Shown: positions 27,475-36,960, counted from the stretch's first letter. The stretch: DNA of 64,000 nucleotides from Duganella sp. BJB476 (GCF_003416895.1 NZ_QVIO01000014.1:34981-98980), one strand, 5' to 3'. Numbers and translations are program-made. The notes: generated by a model not told the origin, from the letters alone.

Positions 27475-28080
27475 TCAATGCAGCGCGCCTGCCTTCATGG
27501 CGGCTTCTGAGCTGGTCCGTTCGCGGGCCAGCAGTTCCTCGTTCTCATGCTGGATTTCCCGCCGCATCGCATTCGCGATGTCGAAAGTCCCGTTGCTGCC
27601 CACTAGCATGTCATCCACGCGCCAGCCGTCATCTTCCATTTTCAGCACATAACGTATCTGGCGGTCATAGTTTTTGCCTTCGCTGGGGAATACGTTGAAA
27701 GAGACATCGACAGTGCGCTTGCCGGAGCGGATCGCTTTGAACCTGGCCTTGTTGAAGTCCAGATCAGGAGCGGTTTCCTGCGTGTCCAGGAAGATATCGC
27801 CATCGGCGTCGTAGCCGCAGATCTCGTCCCCGTGCGCCAACTGGGCGCAAAGTCGATGATTGGTTGCCAGCAGGGTTTCAAGTTCTTCCGAGTAGAACGA
27901 TCCCGCAGGCGGCGGCGTGCGCCTGCCTGGATTGGACAGATAGCTTGTGTAAAAATTCGTGATGAAGGTGAGTTGTCCTGCTTCGAACTGCGCCTTGTAG
28001 GCCAGCAGCGAGGCAATCGCAAACACGGTGGCGACCAACAGCGAAGCGAACGGCAGGATATGCGCTTTATTGATTTTCAT
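27475..28080 (-). CDS. DUF3828-like single-span protein (second of a pair)
   Basis: The 201-residue protein has an N-terminal membrane segment (ILPFASLLVATVFAIASLLAY). The domain that follows starts FITNFYTSYLSN, continues FYSEELETLLATNHRLCAQL and DIFLDTQE, and ends VLKMEDDGWRVDDML. This layout resembles DUF3828 periplasmic proteins. Its start overlaps the end of the upstream gene by 14 bp, so the two are translationally coupled. The two proteins share layout (RHFYIDYLS / TNFYTSYLS; FYS-E-L; DGWRVD; MRREI) and look like an old tandem duplication. Function is unknown. Confidence 0.65.
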   Translation of the reverse strand: MKINKAHILPFASLLVATVFAIASLLAYKAQFEAGQLTFITNFYTSYLSNPGRRTPPPAGSFYSEELETLLATNHRLCAQLAHGDEICGYDADGDIFLDTQETAPDLDFNKARFKAIRSGKRTVDVSFNVFPSEGKNYDRQIRYVLKMEDDGWRVDDMLVGSNGTFDIANAMRREIQHENEELLARERTSSEAAMKAGALH

Positions 28081-28759
28081 GACGGGCTTTCGAGAGGGCA
28101 GCTTTGCTGAGATCGATCTTCGTTATCCACCCCTGGTCCTGGAAGGTGTAGGACAAGGCATCCAGTGCGACCACCTTGCCTTCCACTCTTGGAGTCGCCC
28201 GCTTGAGCATGTTCTCGTTTTGTCTCTTGATTTCCCGGCGCATGTTGCTGTCGGCGGAGAACACCCCCCACTTGCGGTACAGGACATTGTCCACGCGCCA
28301 CCCATCCGCTTGCTTGACCAGCAGGTAGCGCAGTCCAATATGGTTGGTGTTTTCGTTTTCGGAACGTGGTTGGAGGAGAACGTCGACGGCGTTGTTCCCG
28401 GAGTGGATCGCCATCAACCCAGCTTTGTCGAAGGTGAAGCCAGAGCTCACTTTTGGAGCGGCGATCAATGCTTCGCCGTGCTCATAGTCGCAGCTATCAC
28501 CATGTCGCGAGAGTTTTTCGCAAAGTTGCCGCCGCGCTGTCTTTAGCTGGATCAGCTCGTGGGAATAGAAGGTGCTGGCTGATGACCGCTGCAGTCCCTC
28601 CGGGACGGAAAGATAGTCAATGTAGAAGTGCCTGACGAGCTCCATCTGCTGCTCGTACTCCATACATTGCGACGTGTAGGCGGTCAGCGCGACACTCGCC
28701 AATCCAATTGCGCCCAGCGCCAGGACAACTCTGACGAAATCATTTTCGTTGATACGCAT
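28067..28759 (-). CDS. DUF3828-like single-span protein (first of a pair)
   Basis: From the ATG at 28759 (TTGGGG upstream; a TTG at 28771 is the alternative) the protein has about 230 residues. It has an N-terminal membrane anchor (VVLALGAIGLASVALTAYTS) and the same FYIDYLS, FYSHELIQLKTARRQLCEKL and KQADGWRVDNVLY order as its neighbour. A 35-residue extra tail (KVVALDALSYTFQDQGW) is absent from the paralogue. It is probably exposed to the periplasm. No function can be assigned. Confidence 0.65.
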   Translation of the reverse strand: MRINENDFVRVVLALGAIGLASVALTAYTSQCMEYEQQMELVRHFYIDYLSVPEGLQRSSASTFYSHELIQLKTARRQLCEKLSRHGDSCDYEHGEALIAAPKVSSGFTFDKAGLMAIHSGNNAVDVLLQPRSENENTNHIGLRYLLVKQADGWRVDNVLYRKWGVFSADSNMRREIKRQNENMLKRATPRVEGKVVALDALSYTFQDQGWITKIDLSKAALSKARHENQ

Positions 28760-28874
28760 GGCCAGCCCCAAGGAAGATGCATGACTGCATTGTCCTTGAG
28801 GCTGGTGCGAGACGAATTGCCTAAAATCAAGAATGGATGAGCGGACGCCGCCGGATTCCGCTATTTCACCGCCA

Positions 28875-31721
28875 TCACTTCAACAACGGTCCCAGATACT
28901 TGCCGGTCACGCTGGCAGGATTGGCCGCCACGTCTTCCGGCGTGCCGGCGGCGATGATCTGGCCGCCGCCCGCGCCGCCTTCCGGTCCCAGGTCGACGAT
29001 CCAGTCGGCCGTCTTGATCACGTCCAGATTGTGCTCGATGATGACCAGCGTGTTGCCCTGGTCGCGCAGGCGATGGATCACCTTCAGCAGCAAGTCGATA
29101 TCGTGGAAGTGCAGGCCGGTGGTCGGCTCGTCGAGGATGTACAAGGTGCGGCCGGTGTCGCGCTTGGACAACTCCAGCGACAGCTTGACGCGCTGCGCCT
29201 CGCCGCCCGACAGCGTGGTGGCGCTCTGGCCCAGCTTGATGTAGCCCAGGCCCACGTCCAGCAGCGTATGCAGCTTGCGCGCGATCAGCGGCACCGGCTT
29301 GAAGAACTCGTGCGCATCTTCGACCGTCATGTCGAGGATCTCGGTGATGTTCTTGCCCTTGTAGTGCACTTCCAGCGTTTCGCGGTTGTAGCGCTTGCCG
29401 TGGCAGACATCGCACGGCACATACACGTCCGGCAGGAAGTGCATCTCGACCTTGATCACGCCGTCGCCCTGGCAGGCTTCGCAGCGGCCGCCCTTGACGT
29501 TGAACGAGAAGCGCCCGGCGCTGTAGCCGCGTTCCTTGGCGGTCGGCACGGTTGCGAACAGGTCGCGGATCGGCGTGAACAGGCCGGTGTAGGTGGCGGG
29601 GTTCGAGCGCGGCGTGCGGCCGATCGGCGCCTGGTCGACCGAGATCACCTTGTCGAAGTGTTCCAGGCCGCTGATGGAGTCGTGCGGCGACGGTTCGGTC
29701 TGCGAGCCGTACAGGTGGCGCGACAGGGCCGGGTACAGCGTGTCGTTGATCAGCGAGGACTTGCCGGAGCCGGACACGCCGGTCACGCAGGTCATCAGGC
29801 CGACCGGCAGGTGCAGGTTGACCTTCTTCAGGTTGTTGCCGGTGGCGCCGGTGATGACCAGCTGCTTGTCCGGATCGGCCACGTGGCGTTTCTTCGGCAC
29901 GGCGATCTTCAGCGTGCCTTTCAGGTACTGGGCCGTCAGCGAATTCTTGTTCTTCAGGATGTCCTGCAAGGTGCCCTGGGCGATGATGTCGCCGCCGTGC
30001 ACGCCGGCGCCCTTGCCCATGTCGACGATGTAGTCGGCGGTGCGGATCGCGTCCTCGTCGTGCTCCACCACCAGCACGCTGTTGCCGATGTCGCGCAGGT
30101 GCTTCAGCGTTTCGATCAGGCGGTCGTTGTCGCGCTGGTGCAGGCCGATCGACGGTTCATCGAGCACGTACATCACGCCGGTCAGGCCGGAGCCGATCTG
30201 CGAGGCCAGGCGGATGCGCTGCGCCTCGCCGCCGGACAGCGTGTCGGCGCTGCGGTCCAGCGACAGGTAGTCGAGGCCGACGTTGTTGAGGAACTGCAGG
30301 CGCGAGATGATCTCCTTGACCACGCGGTCGGCGATCTCTTTTTTCGCGCCCTTCAGTTTCAGCTGCTCGAAGAAGGACAGCGTGTCGCGCAAAGGCTTCT
30401 CGGCGATCTCGTAGATCGCCTTTTCCTGCTTGCCGGTGCCGACCTTGACGAAGCGCGCTTCCACCCGCAGGCGCGCGCCGTGGCAGGACGGGCACTGCTT
30501 CTCGTTGATGAACTTGGCCAGCTCCTCTTTCACCGCCATCGAATCGGTTTCGCGGTAGCGGCGCGCCAGGTTGGTGACCACGCCTTCGAAGGCGTGTTCC
30601 TTGATGACGGTGCGGCCGCGCTCATTGACGTAGGTGAACGGGATGTTGGTCTTGCCCGAGCCGTGCAGGATCACTTCCTGCGCGGTCTTCGGCAGCTGCT
30701 CGTACGGCAGGTCGAGGTCGAACTCGTAGTAGGCAGCCAGGTTGGACAGCATCTGGAAGTAGAACTGGTTGCGGCGGTCCCAGCCCTTGACCGCGCCGGA
30801 GGCCAAGGACAAATTCGGGAAGGCGACGATGCGCTTGGGATCGAAGAACTCGATGTGGCCGAGGCCGTCGCATTCCGGGCAGGCGCCCATCGGGTTGTTG
30901 AACGAGAACAGGCGCGGTTCCAGCTCCTGCAGCGAATAGCCGCACTCGTTGCAGGCGAACTTGCTGGAGTAGACGTGTTCGGCGCCGCTGTCCATTTCCA
31001 AGGCCACGGCGCGGCCGTCGGCCAGGCGCAGCGCGGTCTCGAAGCTTTCGGCCAGGCGCTGCTTGATGTCGGCGCTGACCTTGACGCGGTCGATCACCAC
31101 GTCGATGGTGTGCTTCTCGGTTTTCTTCAGCTTGGGCAGGTCGTCCACTTCGTAGATCTTGGCGTCGTGGGTGCCGCTCTGCACGCGAAAGCGCACGAAG
31201 CCCTGGGCCTGCATCTGCTCGAACAGGTCGGAGTGCTCGCCCTTGCGGTTGGCCACCACCGGCGCCAGGATCATCAGCTTGGTCGCTTCCGGCATGGCCA
31301 GCACGGCGTCGACCATCTGCGAGACAGTTTGCGCGGCCAGCGCGTGGTCCGGGTGGTTGATGCAGTAGGGCGTGCCGACGCGCGCATACAACAGGCGCAG
31401 GTAGTCGTGGATCTCGGTCACGGTGCCGACCGTCGAACGCGGATTGTGCGAGGTGGCTTTCTGCTCGATCGAGATGGCCGGCGACAGGCCTTCGATCAGG
31501 TCGACGTCGGGCTTTTCCATCAACTGCAGGAACTGGCGGGCATAGGCCGACAGCGATTCCACATAGCGGCGCTGGCCCTCGGCGTACAGCGTATCGAACG
31601 CCAGCGAGGACTTACCGGAGCCGGACAGGCCGGTAATCACGATGAGCTTGTTGCGTGGCAGGTCGAGATTGATGTTTTTGAGGTTGTGCGTGCGTGCGCC
31701 GCGGATGCGGATCTGTTCCAT
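28875..31721 (-). CDS. uvrA: excinuclease ABC subunit A
   Basis: The 948-residue protein starts MEQIRIRGARTHNLKNINLD. It has two ABC ATPase cores with Walker A motifs GLSGSGKSS and GVSGSGKSS. Zinc sites are visible in CNECG...CPECDG and CEACQGDG...CDVCHGKRYN, and the signature motifs are LSGGEAQRI and LSGGEAQRVKL. UvrA recognises damaged DNA and loads UvrB in nucleotide excision repair. It is divergent from ssb, with a LexA-type box between the two genes, the arrangement known from many proteobacteria. Confidence 0.97.
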   Translation of the reverse strand: MEQIRIRGARTHNLKNINLDLPRNKLIVITGLSGSGKSSLAFDTLYAEGQRRYVESLSAYARQFLQLMEKPDVDLIEGLSPAISIEQKATSHNPRSTVGTVTEIHDYLRLLYARVGTPYCINHPDHALAAQTVSQMVDAVLAMPEATKLMILAPVVANRKGEHSDLFEQMQAQGFVRFRVQSGTHDAKIYEVDDLPKLKKTEKHTIDVVIDRVKVSADIKQRLAESFETALRLADGRAVALEMDSGAEHVYSSKFACNECGYSLQELEPRLFSFNNPMGACPECDGLGHIEFFDPKRIVAFPNLSLASGAVKGWDRRNQFYFQMLSNLAAYYEFDLDLPYEQLPKTAQEVILHGSGKTNIPFTYVNERGRTVIKEHAFEGVVTNLARRYRETDSMAVKEELAKFINEKQCPSCHGARLRVEARFVKVGTGKQEKAIYEIAEKPLRDTLSFFEQLKLKGAKKEIADRVVKEIISRLQFLNNVGLDYLSLDRSADTLSGGEAQRIRLASQIGSGLTGVMYVLDEPSIGLHQRDNDRLIETLKHLRDIGNSVLVVEHDEDAIRTADYIVDMGKGAGVHGGDIIAQGTLQDILKNKNSLTAQYLKGTLKIAVPKKRHVADPDKQLVITGATGNNLKKVNLHLPVGLMTCVTGVSGSGKSSLINDTLYPALSRHLYGSQTEPSPHDSISGLEHFDKVISVDQAPIGRTPRSNPATYTGLFTPIRDLFATVPTAKERGYSAGRFSFNVKGGRCEACQGDGVIKVEMHFLPDVYVPCDVCHGKRYNRETLEVHYKGKNITEILDMTVEDAHEFFKPVPLIARKLHTLLDVGLGYIKLGQSATTLSGGEAQRVKLSLELSKRDTGRTLYILDEPTTGLHFHDIDLLLKVIHRLRDQGNTLVIIEHNLDVIKTADWIVDLGPEGGAGGGQIIAAGTPEDVAANPASVTGKYLGPLLK

Positions 31722-31811
31722 GGATTTTTTGCCTTTCGGGTCAACCCGTTACTATAGCCGGGTTTGATTACTTGCGCCGACCTTGCGCTGGATCGCGTTC
31801 CGGTGGCTCGA

Positions 31812-31831
31812 CACTGTATATAATACCAGTA
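31812..31831 (+). promoter_or_regulatory. LexA (SOS) box between uvrA and ssb
   Basis: CACTGTATATAATACCAGTA matches CTGT-N8-ACAG except for one base in the second half-site (CCAG). It lies about 90 bp upstream of the uvrA start, between the divergent genes, as in other proteobacteria. Confidence 0.75.
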
Positions 31832-31894
31832 TTTTCTTGCGACGTTACAACTTGGTCTGCACGGAAATTTCGGTGGGTGGTCGGCGGCATCGTC

Positions 31895-31900
31895 TATAAT
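31895..31900 (+). promoter_or_regulatory. -10 element of the ssb promoter
   Basis: A consensus TATAAT stands 69 bp before the ssb start codon. No good -35 lies 16-18 bp upstream, so this is a candidate only. Confidence 0.45.
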
Positions 31901-31968
31901 CGTCGTTTAGCTTTTCCATACATAGCCCGTCCCGAGGGGACGGCCGTCGTTACTCAGGAGTTTCATAC

Positions 31969-32472
31969 ATGGCATCAGTCAACAAAGTCATCATCGTCGG
32001 CAATCTGGGTCGCGATCCGGAAATTCGCTACATGCCTAGCGGTGACGCGATCGCCAACATTGCTGTGGCGACATCGTACAAATCGAAGGACCGCAACACC
32101 GGCGAGCAGAAAGAGCTCACCGAGTGGCACCGTATCTCGTTCTTCGGCCGCCTGGCTGAAATCGTCGGCCAGTATCTGAAAAAAGGTTCGTCGGTCTACG
32201 TCGAAGGCCGCCTGCAAACCCGCAAGTACACCGACAAAGACGGCGTAGAGAAATACGCGACCGACATCATCGCCGAGCAGATGCAAATGCTGGGTGGCCG
32301 TCAAGGCATGGGTGAAGGCGGCGGCATGGACGACGGCGGCTACGAAGCCCCGCCACAGCAGCGCCAGGCACCGGCGCCGCGTCCGCAGATGGCCGCGCCG
32401 GCGCCAGCACCGCGCCCGGCTCCACGCCCAGCGCCGAACTTCTCGGACATGGATGACGATATCCCGTTCTAA
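31969..32472 (+). CDS. ssb: single-stranded DNA-binding protein
   Basis: The 167-residue protein starts ASVNKVIIVGNLGRDPEIRY and has the OB-fold core WHRISFFGRLAEIVGQYLKKGSSVYVEGRL. A long low-complexity linker of Gly, Gln, Pro and Ala follows (residues about 112-157). The acidic tip DDDIPF recruits repair partners. AGGAG lies upstream of the ATG. An intrinsic terminator follows. Confidence 0.97.
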   Translation: MASVNKVIIVGNLGRDPEIRYMPSGDAIANIAVATSYKSKDRNTGEQKELTEWHRISFFGRLAEIVGQYLKKGSSVYVEGRLQTRKYTDKDGVEKYATDIIAEQMQMLGGRQGMGEGGGMDDGGYEAPPQQRQAPAPRPQMAAPAPAPRPAPRPAPNFSDMDDDIPF

Positions 32473-32498
32473 GATCGACTTCTTTGAAGTTGTAAACG

Positions 32499-32532
32499 AA
32501 AGGCCCGCAGCTCGCGCTACGGGCCTTTTTTC
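32499..32532 (+). terminator. terminator after ssb
   Basis: AAAGGCCCG pairs with CGGGCCTTT across a 12-base loop and is followed by a T-rich run. Confidence 0.87.
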
Positions 32533-32611
32533 TTGAACTGCGCCTCTATATTTTCTCCACAATTAGTAACGATAATGGCCCTGTCTTCCACCCGATACTG
32601 AAAGGACCGTC

Positions 32612-32878
32612 ATGTTCCGCATAGCTACTCTTGCCTTGCTGCTCGCCGCCGCCAACGCCTACGCCCAGCAGCAACCCGCTCCGCAGAACCAGCCCCAGGA
32701 GCATCGCGGCCCGCCGCAGGAAGCCTTCGATGCCTGCAAGGGCAAGAAGGAAGGGGATACCGCGCAAATGAAAACGCCGCGTGGCGAGTCGATGGCCGGC
32801 ACTTGCCGCATGGTGCTGGTGCCCAGCCGTGCTCCTGCGGAAAAGACGCCGCCGCGCGAACGTCCGCCGGCCAAATAA
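32612..32878 (+). CDS. small exported protein, unknown function
   Basis: The 88-residue protein has a clear signal peptide (MFRIATLALLLAAANAYAQ). The mature part is Pro/Gln-rich and contains one conserved-looking core, AFDACKGKKEGDTAQMKTP followed by GTCRMVLVP, with two Cys that could form a disulfide in the periplasm. The tail is basic and proline-rich. I recall similar A-C-x-G-K...G-x-C proteins in Burkholderiales but no described function. Confidence 0.65.
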   Translation: MFRIATLALLLAAANAYAQQQPAPQNQPQEHRGPPQEAFDACKGKKEGDTAQMKTPRGESMAGTCRMVLVPSRAPAEKTPPRERPPAK

Positions 32879-32891
32879 AAGCTGCGCAGCC

Positions 32892-33572
32892 ATGCTGGAC
32901 AACGCCTTGCTGGCCGATGACTTCACCTTGTGGCTGGGCATATTGCGGCAGTCCGGGGCCGTGCGCTTGTCGCTGCACCTGTGCACTGAATTCGATCTCG
33001 GCACGCAGCGCGCCACACGCGGCGGCGAGTATGCGGTGGTCGTGCACTACGCGGACCGTCACGAGATCTGGGTCGTGGGGGAAGAGCGGGCCGCGTGGCT
33101 AGCGCATCCCTTGCTGCCCGACGATGCGGGCTTCCCCGCCTTCCCGGACGCGACCCACTGGGGCGGCGAGCTCGATAGCTATTGGCGCATCGCCGAGCGG
33201 CCAGGCACGCTCGATGTGCCCGATACCAACTGGAAGCAGCTGGCGGTCGCCATCGCTGCCGATCTCGATATCCGTGTGCCGTCCAGCCTGGTGCCTGCCG
33301 GGCCGGTTTTCCTGTTCGGGCAGGAGCCGGAAGCGTGGGCGAAACTTCCGCTGTTTCCCAAGTCTGCGGTGGCCGCTCCGGCCCATCATCTGCTGGCAAC
33401 GTTGTACCGGGAGCAGGCGACGTTTTCCAATGACACGAATCCGAAGAACGAAGGCAGCCACTATCAAAGCCTGGATGCCGAAAGTGCGGTGAACATGGAA
33501 AATTGGGGACGTCGCCTCGACAGTTGGGTGATCGAAGCGCAGTTGCGCTGCGCGAACGAGTGCCGGTCCTGA
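32892..33572 (+). CDS. hypothetical protein
   Basis: A 226-residue cytoplasmic-looking protein with no signal or membrane segment. It begins LDNALLADDFTLWLGILRQS. The only visible features are an N-terminal helix, a strand-rich middle (YAVVVHYADRHEIWVVG) and a C-terminal WGRRLDSWVIEAQLRCANEC. The ATG at 32892 lies 13 bp after the previous stop; a longer in-frame version overlaps that gene. No Shine-Dalgarno sequence is obvious. I do not recognise the family. Confidence 0.55.
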   Translation: MLDNALLADDFTLWLGILRQSGAVRLSLHLCTEFDLGTQRATRGGEYAVVVHYADRHEIWVVGEERAAWLAHPLLPDDAGFPAFPDATHWGGELDSYWRIAERPGTLDVPDTNWKQLAVAIAADLDIRVPSSLVPAGPVFLFGQEPEAWAKLPLFPKSAVAAPAHHLLATLYREQATFSNDTNPKNEGSHYQSLDAESAVNMENWGRRLDSWVIEAQLRCANECRS

Positions 33573-33599
33573 TCGGCTAGGCGTTCGCGCCGGCGCGAT

Positions 33600-33815
33600 T
33601 CAACGCGGCAGCGTCCTCTCGACATTGACCCGCGCCAGCGCGAACGCCTGGCGCAACACCGCCAGGTCGCCGATGTGATTGGACAGCAGCAGGATCAGCT
33701 GATCGCTCAGCATTTTGCTTTGATGCTCGTCCAGGTCCTGGTGCGAGTCGCTCAGCATCGCGTAGAAATCGTCGTAGTCGGCCAGGTTCTGGCCCAGGTT
33801 CAGTGGCAGGTCCAT
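33600..33815 (-). CDS. DUF2783 domain-containing small protein
   Basis: The 71-residue protein reads LGQNLADYDDFYAMLSDSHQ, then LLLSNHIGDLAVLRQAFALAR. This matches the short all-helical DUF2783 family (D-F-Y-x-x-L and L-L-A-N-H-I-G-D signatures). It starts 8 bp after the stop of the SLAC1-type channel gene on the same strand, so the two are cotranscribed. Role unknown. Confidence 0.75.
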   Translation of the reverse strand: MDLPLNLGQNLADYDDFYAMLSDSHQDLDEHQSKMLSDQLILLLSNHIGDLAVLRQAFALARVNVERTLPR

Positions 33816-33823
33816 GTGCGCTC

Positions 33824-34813
33824 CTAGGCCGTCAGCAGGCGGCCGGCGGCCAGGCCCCACAGCGTGCGCAGCGACAGCACCAGCACCGCGGCGGTGAGCA
33901 GGAACAGCAGGATCACGGCGATCCCTTGCAGCACGGCGCCGCCGACCGCGTTGGCGTAGACCAGCGCGGAATTCGACAGCGCCGCCATCGGGAAACCGAT
34001 CGCCCACCACGACGGCGAAAACGGCGCCGGCTTCACCGCCAGGCGATAGCCGATGATGGCGAACAGGAACAGCGCGAAGTAGAACAGCAGCGCCGCAAAC
34101 ATGTCCACCTGGTGCACCAGGTTGACGTAGGCGATGAAGCCGACCGCGAACGGCGCCACCAGGATCATCTTGGACGGCCGCATCGGCGCCGCCAGCGGCT
34201 CCTGGTGCACCAGCCGCGAGAAGATCAGCACGAAGAACACCAGCGCGCTGACCGCGCCGATGGCGGCCGCGAACAGGTTCACCTCATGCGTCCAAGCGGC
34301 CGTCAGCGCGCCGCCCGTCACCACGATATCGAGGCTGCCGACGCCGGCGATCAGCCAGGCCGGCACCACGCTGGTGGGCGCGGCGTTGCCATTCAACAGA
34401 CGGGAAATCATGACCACGCTCAGCGCCAGCGTGGCGACGGCGCCGATGGTCCACACGACCAGCTGGGCCGCCGCGCTGTAGCCGCCGATCACGCTCGACA
34501 GCAGCAGCACGCTGATGCCCACCGTGCCGAAGAAGCTGCCCATCATCGGATGCGAAAATTCATGCTTGACCAGCTCGGGATGCCTGAACAGCTTGGCCAG
34601 GTAGGACAGCGCCAGCACCACGAACAGCGCCAGCGCGGCGATGCCGATCGCGTTCGACACCGCGATGTCGGCGCCATAGGTCTTGCTGGCCAGGCGCCAG
34701 GCCAGCGCCAGGCCGGCCACGCTCATCACCGAGCCGAACAGGCTGACGGGCAGGTAGCGCACCGACGGCATGGCGCGCGCGGGCAGGGCGGGGTGTAGTT
34801 GAGCGGATTCCAT
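33824..34813 (-). CDS. SLAC1/TehA-type anion channel family membrane protein
   Basis: The protein has 329 residues with about ten hydrophobic helices (for example SLFGSVMSVAGLALAW and IGIAALALFVVLALSYLAKL). HPMMGSFFGTVGISVLLLSS is typical of the tellurite-resistance/dicarboxylate transporter (TDT) family that includes TehA and SLAC1. Of two adjacent ATG codons the second (34813) has GGAG at a workable 5-base spacing. These proteins conduct small anions or export dicarboxylates; a role in tellurite resistance should not be assumed. The DUF2783 gene follows in the same operon. Confidence 0.85.
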   Translation of the reverse strand: MESAQLHPALPARAMPSVRYLPVSLFGSVMSVAGLALAWRLASKTYGADIAVSNAIGIAALALFVVLALSYLAKLFRHPELVKHEFSHPMMGSFFGTVGISVLLLSSVIGGYSAAAQLVVWTIGAVATLALSVVMISRLLNGNAAPTSVVPAWLIAGVGSLDIVVTGGALTAAWTHEVNLFAAAIGAVSALVFFVLIFSRLVHQEPLAAPMRPSKMILVAPFAVGFIAYVNLVHQVDMFAALLFYFALFLFAIIGYRLAVKPAPFSPSWWAIGFPMAALSNSALVYANAVGGAVLQGIAVILLFLLTAAVLVLSLRTLWGLAAGRLLTA

Positions 34814-34914
34814 CATGACTCCAGTGGGGTGTTTTGCGTGAGGCCATTCTGCCCCGGCGCCGCCCGCCCGTGAGCGGGCTGACCCAAAAGGAGTGCGGGA
34901 TGTCCCCAAATGCG

Positions 34915-35892
34915 CTAAGCGGCCCGTCCGTGGTCGCCGGCGCGGAAGCGTTCGCGGTACAGCTTGGGCGTGGTGGCCAGCTGGCGCGAGAAGATCATGC
35001 GCATCTGGGTGGCGGTGCTGAAGCCGCAGCGGAAGGCCACCGTCTTCAGCGGCACGTCGGTCTCCTCCAGCAGCTTGCGGGCGAAGTCGATGCGCACCTG
35101 GTCGACGAACACCGACGGCGTCACATGCGCATGCTTGGCGAAGGCGCGCGAGAAGGTGCGGCGGCTCACGCCCACGGCGTCGGCGATCTCCTCGATGGTC
35201 AGGGCGTCGCTGATGTGGTCGGTCACATGCTTGAGCACCTTGGCCACCAGCGAGTCCTCGTCCGGGCCGACCGCCAGGTAGGGGCTGTACTGCGACTGCC
35301 CGCCGTCGCGGCGGATGTAGACGATCAGGCGCTTGGCCACCTTCATCGCCAGCTCGTGGCCCCAGTCCTCGGCGACCAGGGCCAGGCACAGGTCGATGCC
35401 GGCGGCGACGCCGCCGCAGGTGAACAGGTTGCCGTCGCGCACGAAGATCTTGTCGGGCCGCACATTGGCGCCGGGGAACTGGGTCGACAGCCGTTCGGCG
35501 TGGTCCCAGTGGGTGGTGATTTCCCGCTCCGCCAGCAGGCCGGCATGCCCCAGCAGGAACACGCCGTTGCACACCGCGCCGTAGCGGCGGGCGCCGCGCG
35601 CGCGCTGCTTGAGCCAGTCGGTCAGGGCCGGCTCCGGCCGGTACTCGGGGAAGCGCGGGCCGCCGGCCACCAGCAGCATGTCGCTGTCGGCGTGGTGGTT
35701 CAGGTAGTCGCAATGGACCTTGAACTCGATGCCGCTGGAGCAGACCACGCTGTCCGGCCGGCCGCCGACCAGCGTGATGTCATAGTGCTGCTCCTTCGGC
35801 AGGAAGTCGTTCGCCTCGGCAAACACGTCCAGCGGACCCGCCACGTCCAGCGCCTGCACGCCATCCAGCACCACCAGGGTTATCTTCACCAC
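34915..35892 (-). CDS. GlxA-family transcriptional regulator (DJ-1-like plus AraC helix-turn-helix)
   Basis: The 325-residue protein begins at a GTG (35892; a second GTG follows at 35889) and reads KITLVVLDGVQALDVAGPLDVF, a DJ-1/PfpI-like domain. Its nucleophile region reads AVCNGVFLLGHAGLL. The C-terminal 100 residues form an AraC double helix-turn-helix (LTIEEIADAVGVSRRTFSRAF, then VPLKTVAFRCGFSTATQMRMIF). It is about 100 bp upstream of the channel gene and on the same strand, so it may regulate that operon. The effector is unknown. Confidence 0.88.
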   Translation of the reverse strand: MVKITLVVLDGVQALDVAGPLDVFAEANDFLPKEQHYDITLVGGRPDSVVCSSGIEFKVHCDYLNHHADSDMLLVAGGPRFPEYRPEPALTDWLKQRARGARRYGAVCNGVFLLGHAGLLAEREITTHWDHAERLSTQFPGANVRPDKIFVRDGNLFTCGGVAAGIDLCLALVAEDWGHELAMKVAKRLIVYIRRDGGQSQYSPYLAVGPDEDSLVAKVLKHVTDHISDALTIEEIADAVGVSRRTFSRAFAKHAHVTPSVFVDQVRIDFARKLLEETDVPLKTVAFRCGFSTATQMRMIFSRQLATTPKLYRERFRAGDHGRAA

Positions 35893-35949
35893 ATCCGCCT
35901 TTTGCTATCGCCATGTCGGCCCATGATAAGCCATGGGGCCGGCCGGCGC

Positions 35950-36960
35950 TTATTTCGGCGGGGCGGCGCCGAAAAACACCTGCGACGCGAATTCCAGCGC
36001 GTCGTGGCGCGACTGCCGCAGCGCCGCGTCGTTGCGGCCCACGTGCACGCCGCGCTTGGCGCAGCCGGCGAAATACTCGCCCACCTTGGCCGCCGCGATC
36101 GGCGTGCCGGCCGGCTCGGTGCGCAGGGTCCAGTTGGCCAGGTCCCAGCGCACCACCTCGCAGGCGATGCCGGTGGTGGCCTGCGGCAGCAGGTGCACCG
36201 GGTAGTTGCCGTCCCACGAGTGGTGGGCGCCGGCGTACTTGATGGTGCGGATGCCGGCGCCGGCCGCCGCGTACTGCGCCGCCAGCTGCTCGCAGGCGGC
36301 CGCGCCGGTGTAGTCGTCGGCCTCGCCCACCAGGTTCAGCATCGGCGCCCGGCTCAGTTGCGGCGACCAGTACACCTGGCCGCAGCCGGCGTACACCGGG
36401 ATGTGCAGCGCGAAGCGCAGCTCCGACTTGAGCACCGCGCGCCGCAGCGGCTCCACCGCGCTCTGGAAGGCGACGCTGCCGCCGCGCGAGAAGCCCATCA
36501 CGCCGATGCGCGCCGGGTCGATGCGCGGATGCGTGGCCAGCAGCTGCAGCGCCTGCAGGCTGTCCACCAGGTTGGCCGCCGCCGGCACCAGGGTCTGGTC
36601 CTCCGCCGTGCGCCTGACGCCGCGCGGCTCGAAGCTGCTGACCACGAACGTGGCGACGCCGATGGCGTGGAAGGCGTCGACCCAGGTCTGCATGCTGGCC
36701 TCGATGCCGCCGCTGCCGTGCATCAGCACCATCGCAGGCACCGGCGCCGCCGGCTCGGCCGGCTTGGGCAGGCTCAGCTCGCCCCATATTTTCTGCGGCG
36801 CCCAGTTCTCGCGGCGCTCGCGCGCCAGGTCGAACATGGTCTTGGGAGTGTAGCTGTCGAACTCGATGCGCCCCTGGCTGGCGGCGTTGAGCTGCTGGGC
36901 GTGCGCGGCGGTGGTGGCCAGCAGCAGCGCGGCCGACAGCAGGAAGGCGGGGGTTTTCAT
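35950..36960 (-). CDS. dienelactone hydrolase-like exported protein
   Basis: From the ATG at 36960 the 336-residue protein starts with a signal peptide (KTPAFLLSAALLLATTAAHAQ). The alpha/beta hydrolase core shows VLMHGSGGIEASMQTWVDAF and the nucleophile elbow IGVMGFSRGGSVAF. The probable acid lies in VGEADDYTGAAAC and the catalytic His in YAGAHHSWDG. This order fits the dienelactone hydrolase family, but with Ser in place of the Cys of true dienelactone hydrolase. Location is probably periplasmic. Substrate unknown. Confidence 0.8.
   Translation of the reverse strand: MKTPAFLLSAALLLATTAAHAQQLNAASQGRIEFDSYTPKTMFDLARERRENWAPQKIWGELSLPKPAEPAAPVPAMVLMHGSGGIEASMQTWVDAFHAIGVATFVVSSFEPRGVRRTAEDQTLVPAAANLVDSLQALQLLATHPRIDPARIGVMGFSRGGSVAFQSAVEPLRRAVLKSELRFALHIPVYAGCGQVYWSPQLSRAPMLNLVGEADDYTGAAACEQLAAQYAAAGAGIRTIKYAGAHHSWDGNYPVHLLPQATTGIACEVVRWDLANWTLRTEPAGTPIAAAKVGEYFAGCAKRGVHVGRNDAALRQSRHDALEFASQVFFGAAPPK

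Noticed and set aside
33824..34813. Tellurite-resistance gene tehA
   Set aside because: The protein is in the same channel family, but no TehB or tellurite gene is near, and the family name does not establish that function.
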